This document shows positions 44,584-52,141 of a stretch of DNA of 64,000 bases, in pieces. The notes beneath the pieces were generated by a model. It was not told where the DNA came from and searched no databases. It worked only from the letters and a program-made list of their open reading frames with translations. Position 1 is the first letter of the stretch. Every line of letters begins with the position of its first letter. The stretch covers positions 2,556,501 to 2,620,500 of the forward strand of contig NZ_CP012830.1 in assembly GCF_001307155.1 (NCBI RefSeq), in the 5' to 3' direction. The position numbers were made by a program, and so were the translations under genes. This DNA is from Pseudomonas fluorescens (GTDB taxonomy: Bacteria; Pseudomonadota; Gammaproteobacteria; Pseudomonadales; Pseudomonadaceae).

Positions 44584-44946
44584 TTATGTGTTCGGCTTGC
44601 CTTCCAGTTCCTGTGTATCCCAGCGTTGCGCCTTGATGGCCTGGTAGAGCATGCCAATGGTCAGCGGGACTTTGTCGCCGCGTCCCTTGGCCCGTCGTTT
44701 GAGAAACACGTCAAAGCCTTCGGGCTGAAAGTAGCGATAGGCGTCGTAGTCGACGAAGTCGATAGCGAACTGTTCTTCCAGGGCTTCCATCAGGTGTCGT
44801 GCATCCGAGCCATCGCAGCCGAGGTCGAAATTGATCGAGGTGCTGAGGCTGATGGTTTTGCGTTCGGGCAGGCCGAGTTCTTCGTGCAGCAGTTGCATGA
44901 GCAGGTGCATGGCGTGGTCGTCGGGGAAGTTGGGGGCGAGGTTCAT
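44584..44946 (-). CDS. DUF1493 family acyl-carrier-like protein
   Basis: 120 aa. STSINFDLGCDGSDARHLMEALEEQFAIDF resembles the DUF1493 family (PF07377), whose fold is like an acyl carrier protein but lacks a sure phosphopantetheine serine; here the DGSD stretch occupies that place. The ending YFQPEGFDVFLKRR is family-typical. Function unknown. First member of a cluster of small minus-strand genes (44584-46032). Confidence 0.75.
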   Translation of the reverse strand: MNLAPNFPDDHAMHLLMQLLHEELGLPERKTISLSTSINFDLGCDGSDARHLMEALEEQFAIDFVDYDAYRYFQPEGFDVFLKRRAKGRGDKVPLTIGMLYQAIKAQRWDTQELEGKPNT

Positions 44947-44978
44947 GGTTAACAGTCCGGTTGAGGCATGTGGGAATG

Positions 44979-45158
44979 TTATGGGGCGCAGGGTTTGGGT
45001 GGAAGGTCCTTGCTACGCGGTTGATCGCTCCCACGCTTACGAATTTCTTTGACTTGCAACGCGTCAACATGGAGTTCGCGAGCAGGTAGACGTTCACCTC
45101 GTACGATCTCGTCCATCTGTTGCACGCTTTCCATCAGCTCATCAAAGAACGTGCTCAT
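44979..45158 (-). pseudogene. Truncated XRE/HigA-like antitoxin gene
   Basis: A 59-codon frame with GGAG 7 bases before the ATG. It starts MSTFFDELMESVQQMDEIVR and continues ERLPARELHVDALQVKEIRK, the N-terminus of HigA/NadS-type antitoxins. After VKEIRK, where the helix-turn-helix normally begins, the sequence changes to an unrelated basic tail. The change coincides with GCGTGGGAGCGATCAA, one arm of the GTTCCCACGC-type repeat. The DNA-binding domain is gone. Confidence 0.75.
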
Positions 45159-45202
45159 GGTTGTCTCCAGTGTTCGATGACGGCTTTCAACGCTTTGCGT
45201 TC
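45155..45202 (-). pseudogene. C-terminal remnant of a RelE/HigB-type toxin gene
   Basis: Reading leftward from 45202, 15 codons encode ERKALKAVIEHWRQP and stop in TGA overlapping the ATG of the antitoxin remnant (ATGA). This is the characteristic C-terminal end of Pseudomonas RelE/HigB toxins paired with this antitoxin class, and the overlap is the usual operon junction. Everything upstream of it is replaced by a hairpin repeat starting at 45213. Confidence 0.6.
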
Positions 45203-45212
45203 GATCGTTCTC

Positions 45213-45243
45213 ACGCAGAACGTGGGAACGATCTGTTCACTCG
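45213..45243. repeat. GTTCCCACGC-type hairpin next to the toxin remnant
   Basis: GATCGTTCTCACG (45213-45225) and CGTGGGAACGATC (45231-45243) form a stem with one G-T pair around a 5 base loop. It sits between the toxin remnant and the gene ending at 45248. Confidence 0.8.
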
Positions 45244-45247
45244 AGCT

Positions 45248-45544
45248 TCAGGCCGGCGCTTTCCAGTTCAGCATGCGTTGTTGGGCGACCTGGAGCAGGT
45301 CGCGGCCGTCCTGAGTCAGCAGGTACAGGGCGTGGGTGATGTGGGGAATATCTTTGACGTCGCCGTGTTTGAAGCATTGGCAGTGCAAGGTTTCGAGCAG
45401 GTCGCTGGAAGCGCGGATGCGTTGTAGCGCGGCTTCGAGGATGTCTTGCGGGTCGGCCTCTGTGTCGATGATCAGGGGCGAGGTGTCAGTGAGGTTGGTT
45501 TGAAGTGGGCGGTAGCGGTCTACAAACGGATTTAATGTGGTCAT
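45248..45544 (-). CDS. DUF6124-like small protein, copy 1
   Basis: 98 aa, found mainly in Pseudomonas. It shares with the gene at 45751 the core IDTEA-P--IL-AA-QRIRASSDLLETL and VKDIP-I--ALYLLTQDG, so the two are tandem paralogues. GAGG lies upstream of the ATG. No signal peptide or membrane helix. Two internal cysteines (CQCF) are conserved between the copies as C-CF. Function unknown. Confidence 0.75.
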   Translation of the reverse strand: MTTLNPFVDRYRPLQTNLTDTSPLIIDTEADPQDILEAALQRIRASSDLLETLHCQCFKHGDVKDIPHITHALYLLTQDGRDLLQVAQQRMLNWKAPA

Positions 45545-45750
45545 TGAGGAGCGCCTCTATTTAAGGGAAATGTGTGCCTCTCGTCCGGGTGACCAAGCCC
45601 GGTCGCTGATTTTGCAGCGACGCTAACGACTATAGGTGTGGTGTGCAGGCTGGCGATAGCCGACAAGGAGCACGAGGTTGTAGGACGGGGACGAAGATTG
45701 GTAAGGCCGTGTCTATCGGTCTGTCCGCCGACGTAGGACGTCTCGTTTTT

Positions 45751-46032
45751 TTAGCTCGCCATTCGCTGCCGAGCCACCTCAAGCAACTCACTCCCATCCT
45801 GAGTCAGCAGATAAAGCGCATTGACGATATTCGGAATGTCTTTCACATCTGCTTGCTTGAAGCACAGGCAATAAAGCGTTTCGAGCAGGTCGCTGGAGGC
45901 GCGGATGCGTTGTCGGGCGGCGTCCAGGATGGCGTGGGGGTTGGCCTCGGTGTCGATGACCAGAACCGGGGTTTCGCTGTAGTTGGTTTTGAGTGGGCGA
46001 TAGCGGTTGTTAGACGGATCGTGCGGGTTCAT
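45751..46032 (-). CDS. DUF6124-like small protein, copy 2
   Basis: 93 aa from the ATG at 46032 (MNPHDPSNNRYRPL), with AGGA ~9 bases upstream. Paralogue of copy 1, sharing RYRPL near the start, DTEANPHAILDAARQRIRAS and NALYLLTQDGSELLEVARQRM. The ~200 base gap between the copies holds no further gene. Function unknown; many pseudomonads carry several such genes. Confidence 0.75.
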   Translation of the reverse strand: MNPHDPSNNRYRPLKTNYSETPVLVIDTEANPHAILDAARQRIRASSDLLETLYCLCFKQADVKDIPNIVNALYLLTQDGSELLEVARQRMAS

Positions 46033-46341
46033 TGAACGTGTCCTGTAGGAAGTCGCGGCGTCGCTCCTGCAGGCCGACACACGGGGTTTAGCCGCGCCGC
46101 AAACTATAGAACCCGATCCCGAAGTCTCGCAAGACAGCCCGAATGGACAGGTTTTGTAGGGGGTTTACTTGCTCTTAAGGCTGGGGACTACTCACCGCCC
46201 GAGGTTTTTTTCAGCGAACCCCCTAGAGGTCAATTTTCCTACGCAATTGTCAGGCGAAACGCGGCAAATTTCGGTATGGTGCGCGCCAGAATCCGTAGGG
46301 CGTTTCTCGACGTCTGTTTAAACACTTAAAGGGAATTAGGT
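46033..46341. other. Intergenic region, 309 bases
   Basis: Divergent region between the second DUF6124-like gene and the TPR protein gene. It contains an imperfect TCCTGTAGGA/TCCTGCAGG inverted repeat near 46042-46070 and AAAGGGAATTAGG before the start at 46342. No ORF was supported. Confidence 0.45.
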
Positions 46342-47517
46342 ATGCGATTGCATCGTATGGCTTCGATTTTGTCGCTGTGGGCCGCTTTTGGCTCGGCGCA
46401 GGCTGAACAACTGCCGATCGAGGTGTTGAGTGCGGTGGTCAAGGATCAGAAGATCGCCGACGCTGAAGTGCTGTTGCAACGCAACGGCGCGCAGAACGTG
46501 GTGGGGCGTACCAATGCTCAGGGCCAGGTCAACCTGACCGCCGATTTTGCCGATGATGCCAGCAACCTGCTGATCATCAAGAAGCCGGGTTACTCCAACC
46601 TGGTGGTCAAGTGCCCGTGCAAGGGCATGACCTATGCCGTCAGCCCGGTGATGACCAACCTCGACGGCCTGCGAGTGGTGCTGACCTGGGGCGCAACCCC
46701 GCGGGACCTCGACTCGCATATGATCTTCCCCGGCAACAACATCTACTTCGGCAGCAAGCAGGGCACCGACGCTCATCTGGATGTCGATGACACCACCAGC
46801 TATGGCCCGGAAACCATCACCCTGGAGAAAAAGCACTACGGCGAGAGCTACGTTTACGCCGTGCATGACTTCAGTAACGGCGGTAATCCAAGCTCGCGTG
46901 CGCTCTCCGACAGCCAGGCCAAAGTGTTCGTGTACATGGGCCAATCGCTGGTACGCACTTACTACGTGCCGCAAAACCGCAGTGGCAATCTGTGGACCGT
47001 ATTCCGCATGACCGGCAGCGGCGATTTCCAGGACATCAATAACTTCACGGGCTCGCAGGTCGATGCCAAGAACGTATTGAACGAAGTCTCGCCGTTGCTC
47101 GATGACAGCATGGCCGTCACTGCCGTGGCGGTCAGTGCTTCGGCACTGTCGGATGCGAAAAGCCTGAACCAGAAAGGCGAAGCGGCCTACCACGCCGGCG
47201 ACCTGCCGCAGGCGATCGACTTCTATCGTCAGGCTATCGAACTGAACAACGGTTTCGGTCAGGCCTACAGCAACCTGGGTCTGGCGTATCAGAAGGCCGG
47301 CAACACTGCCGAGTCGATCTGGGCCAACCGCAAGGCTATCGCTCTGGCCAGCGGCAATTCGGCTGCCACTGTTCGCGCCAGTTCCTACTACAACATCGCC
47401 CGTATCTATGAAGCGGCGAATCAGTTCCCCGACGCATTGCGTCATTACCAGTTGGCCAAGCAGCAAAAAGCCAACCCGGTGTATGACAAGGCGATCGAGC
47501 GCGTGCAAAACCGCTGA
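46342..47517 (+). CDS. Secreted DUF2135/YfaP-like protein with C-terminal TPR repeats
   Basis: 391 aa. A signal peptide (MRLHRMASILSLWAAFGSAQA) points to the periplasm or outside. Residues ~22-95 form a carboxypeptidase-regulatory-like beta domain (VLLQRNGAQNVVGRTNAQGQ). Residues ~110-230 match the YfaP/DUF2135 region: RVVLTWGATPRDLDSHMIFP, DTTSYGPETITLEKKHYGE and YAVHDFSNGGNPSSRALSDS. Residues ~275-385 contain three TPR units (AAYHAGDLPQAIDFYRQAIEL, AYSNLGLAYQKAGNTAESIW, YYNIARIYEAANQFPDALRHY). Followed 67 bases later by a polysaccharide deacetylase, which suggests a joint envelope role. Confidence 0.85.
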   Translation: MRLHRMASILSLWAAFGSAQAEQLPIEVLSAVVKDQKIADAEVLLQRNGAQNVVGRTNAQGQVNLTADFADDASNLLIIKKPGYSNLVVKCPCKGMTYAVSPVMTNLDGLRVVLTWGATPRDLDSHMIFPGNNIYFGSKQGTDAHLDVDDTTSYGPETITLEKKHYGESYVYAVHDFSNGGNPSSRALSDSQAKVFVYMGQSLVRTYYVPQNRSGNLWTVFRMTGSGDFQDINNFTGSQVDAKNVLNEVSPLLDDSMAVTAVAVSASALSDAKSLNQKGEAAYHAGDLPQAIDFYRQAIELNNGFGQAYSNLGLAYQKAGNTAESIWANRKAIALASGNSAATVRASSYYNIARIYEAANQFPDALRHYQLAKQQKANPVYDKAIERVQNR

Positions 47518-47540
47518 TCGGTTTGCGTTGAGTTGACCCC

Positions 47541-47566
47541 ACAACGCGCCGCTATCGGCGCGTTGT
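47541..47566 (+). terminator. Hairpin between TPR gene and deacetylase gene, weak terminator
   Basis: ACAACGCGCCG (47541-47551) pairs with CGGCGCGTTGT (47556-47566) across CTAT. There is no T run, so partial termination or mRNA protection is more likely than full termination. GGAG for the next gene follows within 10 bases. Confidence 0.6.
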
Positions 47567-47584
47567 GCATTTAAGGAGCTGGGT

Positions 47585-48715
47585 ATGCGGTTGCGGGCTT
47601 TTACTTTTTTACTGCTCGGTTGCCTGTGGGCAAACACTGCGCAGGCGGTGGGTGCGGCGGTGTTCGCGACGATTGATCGCGGCGGCTGGCCAGGTTCGCT
47701 GGCCAGTGAGGCGGGTTTTGATACGGCCTCGCGCGCCGAGATGCTGATGTTCGGCAAGGCGTTGCTGGCCAGCGAAGCACTGGACGAAAACGCCCTGAAG
47801 CAGCGTTTGGGTGTGAAGCAAGTCGAGTTCAAATCCGTGGAGCAGGTGCGCCAGCGTTTCTGGGACCGGCTATTGAGCAACTACCGCAGCGCCAGCCAGA
47901 ACTGCGAGGCCGAGCTGTTTTGTCCACAGGTGCGTGGTCTCGACGATTTGCGTCAGCAGGCGGCTAGCTTCACCGGCGAGGTCGTCCCGGCCTATGCCGC
48001 ATGGGCTTCGGTCAGCCGGGTATTTCACGAGCAGTATTTGAACGAGCAACTGCGTCTGGCCGCGTTGTTCCCGAGGATCAGCAGCGAGATCGAGCGCTTC
48101 GACAGCGCCGAACTGACCGGCGATGAGCTGGCCGACCGACAGTTTCTGCTGACGTTCGACGATGGCCCGAGTGGCATCGACAAGCACACCGATACCGTGG
48201 CCAATGTGCTGCGGGCCAACGATTTGCACGGCGTGTTCTTTGTGCTCGGCGAGCCCTTTCAGGCACGCTTGCGTAAATCTTCGCCAGACAAAATGCGCGA
48301 GTTGTACCGAGGCCAGTGCGTTGCCCTGCATGGCTGGGAGCACAAATCCCACAGCGCCTGGAGCGAGTGGCAATCGTCGATCAACCGTTCGGTGACGCTG
48401 GTACGCGGTACGGTTCCGGATGACTATCAGTCGTTGTTTCGCCCACCGTATGGCCAGCGTCGCAGCGATAGCGCCGGGTTCTTCAAGGCTCAGGGGCTGA
48501 AAGTGATGCTTTGGGGCATCGACTCCCAGGACTGGAGCAAACAGATCAACGCAGACGCCGCGACCCAACGTGTGCAGACCCTGATGCTGCTATGGCGCCG
48601 CGGGATCATCCTGTTCCATGACATCCACGACAAGGCACCGAAGGCCGTTCCCGCGTTGATTGCGGCGAATCAGCGCAACGGCGTGAAGTGGGTCGACTGT
48701 CGGGCCCAAATGTAG
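47585..48715 (+). CDS. Secreted polysaccharide deacetylase family protein
   Basis: 376 aa. Signal peptide MRLRAFTFLLLGCLWANTAQA. The NodB homology domain begins at FLLTFDDGPSGIDKHTDTVA (near residue 185), where DD carries a metal-binding Asp; the usual H-x3-H metal site may be HGWEHKSHS. RPPYGQRRSD and IILFHDIHDKAPKAVPALI match NodB motifs 3-5. An N-terminal ~160 residue region is of unknown type. Substrate could be peptidoglycan or an exopolysaccharide. Confidence 0.85.
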   Translation: MRLRAFTFLLLGCLWANTAQAVGAAVFATIDRGGWPGSLASEAGFDTASRAEMLMFGKALLASEALDENALKQRLGVKQVEFKSVEQVRQRFWDRLLSNYRSASQNCEAELFCPQVRGLDDLRQQAASFTGEVVPAYAAWASVSRVFHEQYLNEQLRLAALFPRISSEIERFDSAELTGDELADRQFLLTFDDGPSGIDKHTDTVANVLRANDLHGVFFVLGEPFQARLRKSSPDKMRELYRGQCVALHGWEHKSHSAWSEWQSSINRSVTLVRGTVPDDYQSLFRPPYGQRRSDSAGFFKAQGLKVMLWGIDSQDWSKQINADAATQRVQTLMLLWRRGIILFHDIHDKAPKAVPALIAANQRNGVKWVDCRAQM

Positions 48716-48733
48716 GCTCGACTCATTCGTTTA

Positions 48734-48764
48734 CGATCGTTCCACGCCCGGCGCGGAACGATCG
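48734..48764. repeat. GATCGTTCC-type hairpin after the deacetylase gene
   Basis: CGATCGTTCCACGC (48734-48747) pairs with GCGCGGAACGATCG (48751-48764) with one G-T pair around a 3 base loop. Same class as the elements at 28448 and 45213. Confidence 0.75.
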
Positions 48765-48886
48765 ATGCTCTTGCGACACGCCCTCCCTGTATCATCCCGT
48801 ATCTCTTTTGCGCCCGACCTTTTCTCGACTCGCTGCTTTGGCCGGCTAGGCTTTCGGCATGGCAGCAGTCAACGGAGTGACAGCTT

Positions 48887-50821
48887 ATGCACAACACCCT
48901 TGAACAGGTCTTTGGTTATCCACAGTTTCGGCCCGGCCAGGAGGCGGCGGTCAGTGCGGTGTTGGCCGGGCGCTCGGCGGCGGCGATTTTCCCGACCGGG
49001 TCTGGCAAATCCTTGTGCTATCAGTTGCCGGCCTTGTTGCTGCCGCACCTGACACTGGTGGTCTCGCCGTTGCTGGCGTTGATGCAGGACCAATTGGCGT
49101 TCTTGCAGCGTCACGGCATTGCCGCGGCGAGTATCGATTCGGCGCAGAGCCGCGATGACGCCAACGAGGTGATGGCTCGGGCGCGTTCCGGCGAATTGAA
49201 GATCCTGATGATTTCCGTGGAGCGCTTGAAGAACGAGCGCTTTCGCAACTTTTTGCAGCAGGTGCCGATCTCGTTGCTGGTGGTGGACGAGGCGCACTGT
49301 ATCTCCGAGTGGGGCCACAACTTCAGGCCCGACTATTTGAAACTGCCGGACTACCAGCGCCAGTTCAACATCCCGCAAGCCTTGCTACTGACCGCCACTG
49401 CCACGCCCAAGGTGATCGCCGACATGCAGGCGAAATTCGCTATCGCGGCGAACGATGTGGTGACCACCGGTTTCTATCGGCCCAACCTGAATTTGCTGGT
49501 TGAACCGGTGCGTGGCCAGGACAAGCGCCGGCGTCTGGTGGAGTGGATGAGCCAGCGTGCCGGGCAGCCGAGCATCGTCTACGTGACCTTGCAGAAAACC
49601 GCCGAACAGATTGCCCAGCACCTGAGCCAAAACGGTCTTCAGGCCGAGGCCTATCACGCCGGTTTGCCCCACGAACAACGGGAAGCCATTCAGCGTCGGT
49701 TCATGGGCGGGCAGTCCAATTGCATCGTCGCCACCATCGCGTTCGGGATGGGTATCGACAAGAGCGATATCCGCAACGTGGTGCATTTCGACCTGCCGAA
49801 ATCCATCGAAAACTACAGTCAGGAAATTGGCCGTGCCGGGCGTGACGGGCAGCCTTCCGACTGCCTGGTGCTGGCCAACCGCGACAGCCTCAACGTGTTG
49901 GAAAACTTCGTGTACGGCGACACGCCGGAGCTGGACGGCATCCGCTGTGTGCTCGACGAACTGCAAGCGGCCGCGCCAGATGGGCAGTGGGAGTTTTTAC
50001 TGGGACCGCTGGCTGACCAGAGCAATATCCGCCAATTGCCGCTCAAGACCTTGCTGGTGCAACTTGAACTCAAAGGCTTGATCGCCCCGCGTTACGCCTA
50101 CTTTGCCGAATACCGTTTCAAGTTCCTGCTGGAGCCTGAAGCCTTGTTGGCACGTTTCGAAGGCGAGCGACGGGACTTCGTCGAGGCGATCATCCAGACC
50201 TCCAGCCGTGCGCGAACCTGGGCCACGGTGAATTTCGAGGCGCTGTACCAACAGCATCAAGCCGAGCGCAACCGGGTAGTCAAGGCGCTGGATTACTTCC
50301 AGGAGAAGGGCTGGGTCGAGCTGGAAAGCAAGCAGATGACCGAGGTCTACAGCCTGCTGTTGACGGACTTCGATGCTCAGGTATTGAGTGCCGAGTTGCA
50401 TGGCTATTTCACGCAACATGAACGTACCGAAATCGCCCGGATTCACGCGATGCTCGATCTGTTCGCCACCGAGCACTGCCTCGGCTATCGATTGGCGCAG
50501 TACTTCGGTGACGAAAACGCGCCGCAGCAGTGCGGGCATTGTTCGGTGTGTCATGGGCAGGTTGCCCGCCTGCCGGAGCCGCCTGAGCTGCCGGCGCTTG
50601 TGGATAAAAACTTCGAGTCGCTGTGTGGCGACTTTATCCACAGGCATGAGGCGTACAACGGAGATCTACCGGGTGCGGAACGGCTGACGCGATTCTTGTG
50701 CGGTATCAGCGTGCCGTTGTTTACCAAGCTCAAGGCGCGAGCGATTCCGGGGTTTGCAGCGCTGGAGGATTATCCGTATGCCGAGGTACGCGAGTGGGCC
50801 GAAGCGAATCTGACTGACTGA
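48887..50821 (+). CDS. recQ: RecQ family ATP-dependent DNA helicase (no HRDC domain)
   Basis: 644 aa. Superfamily 2 motifs in order: I FPTGSGKSLCYQLP (~43), II VVDEAHCISEWGHNFRPDY (~135), III LLTATATPKV, V IATIAFGMGIDKSDIRNVVH, VI QEIGRAGRDGQPSDC. The RecQ aromatic-rich loop SEWGHNFRPDY is present. The zinc site near residue 530-555 keeps CGHCSVCHG plus an upstream Cys (EHCLGYR). The C-terminal ~60 residues do not look like HRDC, and the protein resembles a RecQ-like subgroup common in Pseudomonas rather than canonical RecQ. DNA repair role inferred. Confidence 0.9.
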   Translation: MHNTLEQVFGYPQFRPGQEAAVSAVLAGRSAAAIFPTGSGKSLCYQLPALLLPHLTLVVSPLLALMQDQLAFLQRHGIAAASIDSAQSRDDANEVMARARSGELKILMISVERLKNERFRNFLQQVPISLLVVDEAHCISEWGHNFRPDYLKLPDYQRQFNIPQALLLTATATPKVIADMQAKFAIAANDVVTTGFYRPNLNLLVEPVRGQDKRRRLVEWMSQRAGQPSIVYVTLQKTAEQIAQHLSQNGLQAEAYHAGLPHEQREAIQRRFMGGQSNCIVATIAFGMGIDKSDIRNVVHFDLPKSIENYSQEIGRAGRDGQPSDCLVLANRDSLNVLENFVYGDTPELDGIRCVLDELQAAAPDGQWEFLLGPLADQSNIRQLPLKTLLVQLELKGLIAPRYAYFAEYRFKFLLEPEALLARFEGERRDFVEAIIQTSSRARTWATVNFEALYQQHQAERNRVVKALDYFQEKGWVELESKQMTEVYSLLLTDFDAQVLSAELHGYFTQHERTEIARIHAMLDLFATEHCLGYRLAQYFGDENAPQQCGHCSVCHGQVARLPEPPELPALVDKNFESLCGDFIHRHEAYNGDLPGAERLTRFLCGISVPLFTKLKARAIPGFAALEDYPYAEVREWAEANLTD

Positions 50822-50895
50822 ACTGTCACTCATGTAGGAGCGGGCCGGGCGGTTTTCGCCTTAGACTGGCTGTTCAATTCCAGGAACCGACACTG

Positions 50896-51327
50896 ATGTC
50901 CAACCCGATACCCCAGCGCTCCGACTACCGCCACTTCCAGCCGATCATCACCCGCTGGCACGACAACGATGTCTATGGGCATGTGAATAACGTGACCTAT
51001 TACAGTTTCTTCGACACGGCGGTGAATACCTATCTGATCGAAGTCGGTGGTCTGGATATTCACGGCGGTGAAGTGGTGGGGTTTGTGGTGAGTTCGGCGT
51101 GCGATTACTTCGCCTCGATCGCTTTTCCCGAGCGCATTGAAATCGGTTTGCGGGTGGGCAAGTTGGGCAGCAGTTCGGTGCAATACGAATTGGCGGTGTT
51201 CAAGGCCGGGGAAGCGGACGCCTGTGCGGCAGGACGCTTTGTGCATGTGTTTGTGGATCGGGCCTCGAATCAGCCGGTGGCGATTCCCGCCGGGTTACGC
51301 AAGGCATTGGAGCAGTTGCTGGTGTGA
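50896..51327 (+). CDS. 4HBT-type acyl-CoA thioesterase (YbgC/FadM-like)
   Basis: 143 aa hotdog thioesterase. TRWHDNDVYGHVNNVTYYSFFD contains the catalytic Asp (DVYGHVNN) of the 4-hydroxybenzoyl-CoA thioesterase group. It starts 74 bases after recQ and ends with a strong bidirectional terminator. Substrate unknown, likely a short or medium acyl-CoA. Confidence 0.9.
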   Translation: MSNPIPQRSDYRHFQPIITRWHDNDVYGHVNNVTYYSFFDTAVNTYLIEVGGLDIHGGEVVGFVVSSACDYFASIAFPERIEIGLRVGKLGSSSVQYELAVFKAGEADACAAGRFVHVFVDRASNQPVAIPAGLRKALEQLLV

Positions 51328-51332
51328 AACGA

Positions 51333-51363
51333 AAAATCGCAGCCCGAGGGCTGCGATTTTTTT
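51333..51363. terminator. Bidirectional rho-independent terminator
   Basis: AAAATCGCAGCCC (51333-51345) pairs with GGGCTGCGATTTT (51348-51360), then TTT. The A-rich left side gives a T run on the minus strand as well, so it can serve both the thioesterase gene and the convergent glycine-zipper gene. Confidence 0.93.
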
Positions 51364-51392
51364 GGAATCCGTTGCGTGACACTGCTCGAGTA

Positions 51393-51878
51393 TCAGTCGC
51401 GATAGTACCGGTGGTGATGCTTGCGATGGCCGTAGGCATGGCCACGGCCTGGGTGGTCATCATAGTCGCGGTAGTAACGGCGGCCACCACGGTCACGACC
51501 GCCACGGTCTTCGTCATAGCTGCTGTTGCCCATATGGTTACCCAGCGCACCGCCCACGCCACCGCCGGCGGCTGCGCCGATCAGGCTGCCTGTGGTGCCG
51601 CCCATGCTGCGGCCGACCACGTTACCGCCGGCTGCGCCGAGTGCACCACCGATGGCGGCTTCGCCACGGCTGTGTCTGTTGGCACCTACCGCACTACCGC
51701 CGGCGCCGCCCAGGGCTGCACCAATGGTCGAGCCGGTGCTGCCACCCAGCGATTGACCAACCACTGAGCCAAGTACCCCGCCCAATGCGCCGCCAACACC
51801 TGCCTCGGCGGTGCCACCGGCAGATGCGGCGCCACTGATCAGGCCAAGGGACAACAAGAGAATCGAGGAGAACTTCAT
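51393..51878 (-). CDS. Glycine-zipper exported protein with Arg/His/Tyr-rich tail
   Basis: 161 aa from the ATG at 51878 (MKFSSILLLSLG), where GAGG lies 8 bases upstream. A signal peptide ends near SGAASAGG. Residues ~25-115 are glycine-zipper repeats (GGALGGVLGSVVGQSLGG, GGALGAAGGNVVGRSMGG), which form membrane-spanning helix hairpins in outer-membrane lipoprotein-like proteins. The last ~45 residues are rich in Arg, His, Tyr and Asp (YYRDYDDHPGRGHAYGHRKH). Function unknown. Confidence 0.8.
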   Translation of the reverse strand: MKFSSILLLSLGLISGAASAGGTAEAGVGGALGGVLGSVVGQSLGGSTGSTIGAALGGAGGSAVGANRHSRGEAAIGGALGAAGGNVVGRSMGGTTGSLIGAAAGGGVGGALGNHMGNSSYDEDRGGRDRGGRRYYRDYDDHPGRGHAYGHRKHHHRYYRD

Positions 51879-52036
51879 GAGAGGAGCCTCAAAGGGATGA
51901 CGGCGCGATCCTGAGGCTGTGTCGCGATGGTTACAATAGAAATCCGACGAGTAACACGACTTGTGCACAATTTGCTAAGTTATTGTTTTATAGACGGAAC
52001 TTAATGGATTTTCGCGGGTCTTTAGCTACTTGCGAC

Positions 52037-52067
52037 AGGCCGCTTTGATACAAAAGCGGCCTTTTTT
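52037..52067 (+). terminator. Rho-independent terminator with no obvious upstream gene
   Basis: GGCCGCTTT (52038-52046) pairs with AAAGCGGCC (52053-52061), then six T. On the plus strand the only upstream sequence is the ~160 bases since the divergent glycine-zipper gene start; on the minus strand it lies beyond the 3' end of the YdeP-type gene at 52142 but has only AAA there, reading as a weaker T run. Confidence 0.8.
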
Positions 52068-52141
52068 GTGGGCGTTTGGAAAGTGTTCTGACACCGGGTC
52101 AGTGAGGTGAACATAGTCCTGTGGTGAGGTTTGACTTTGTC

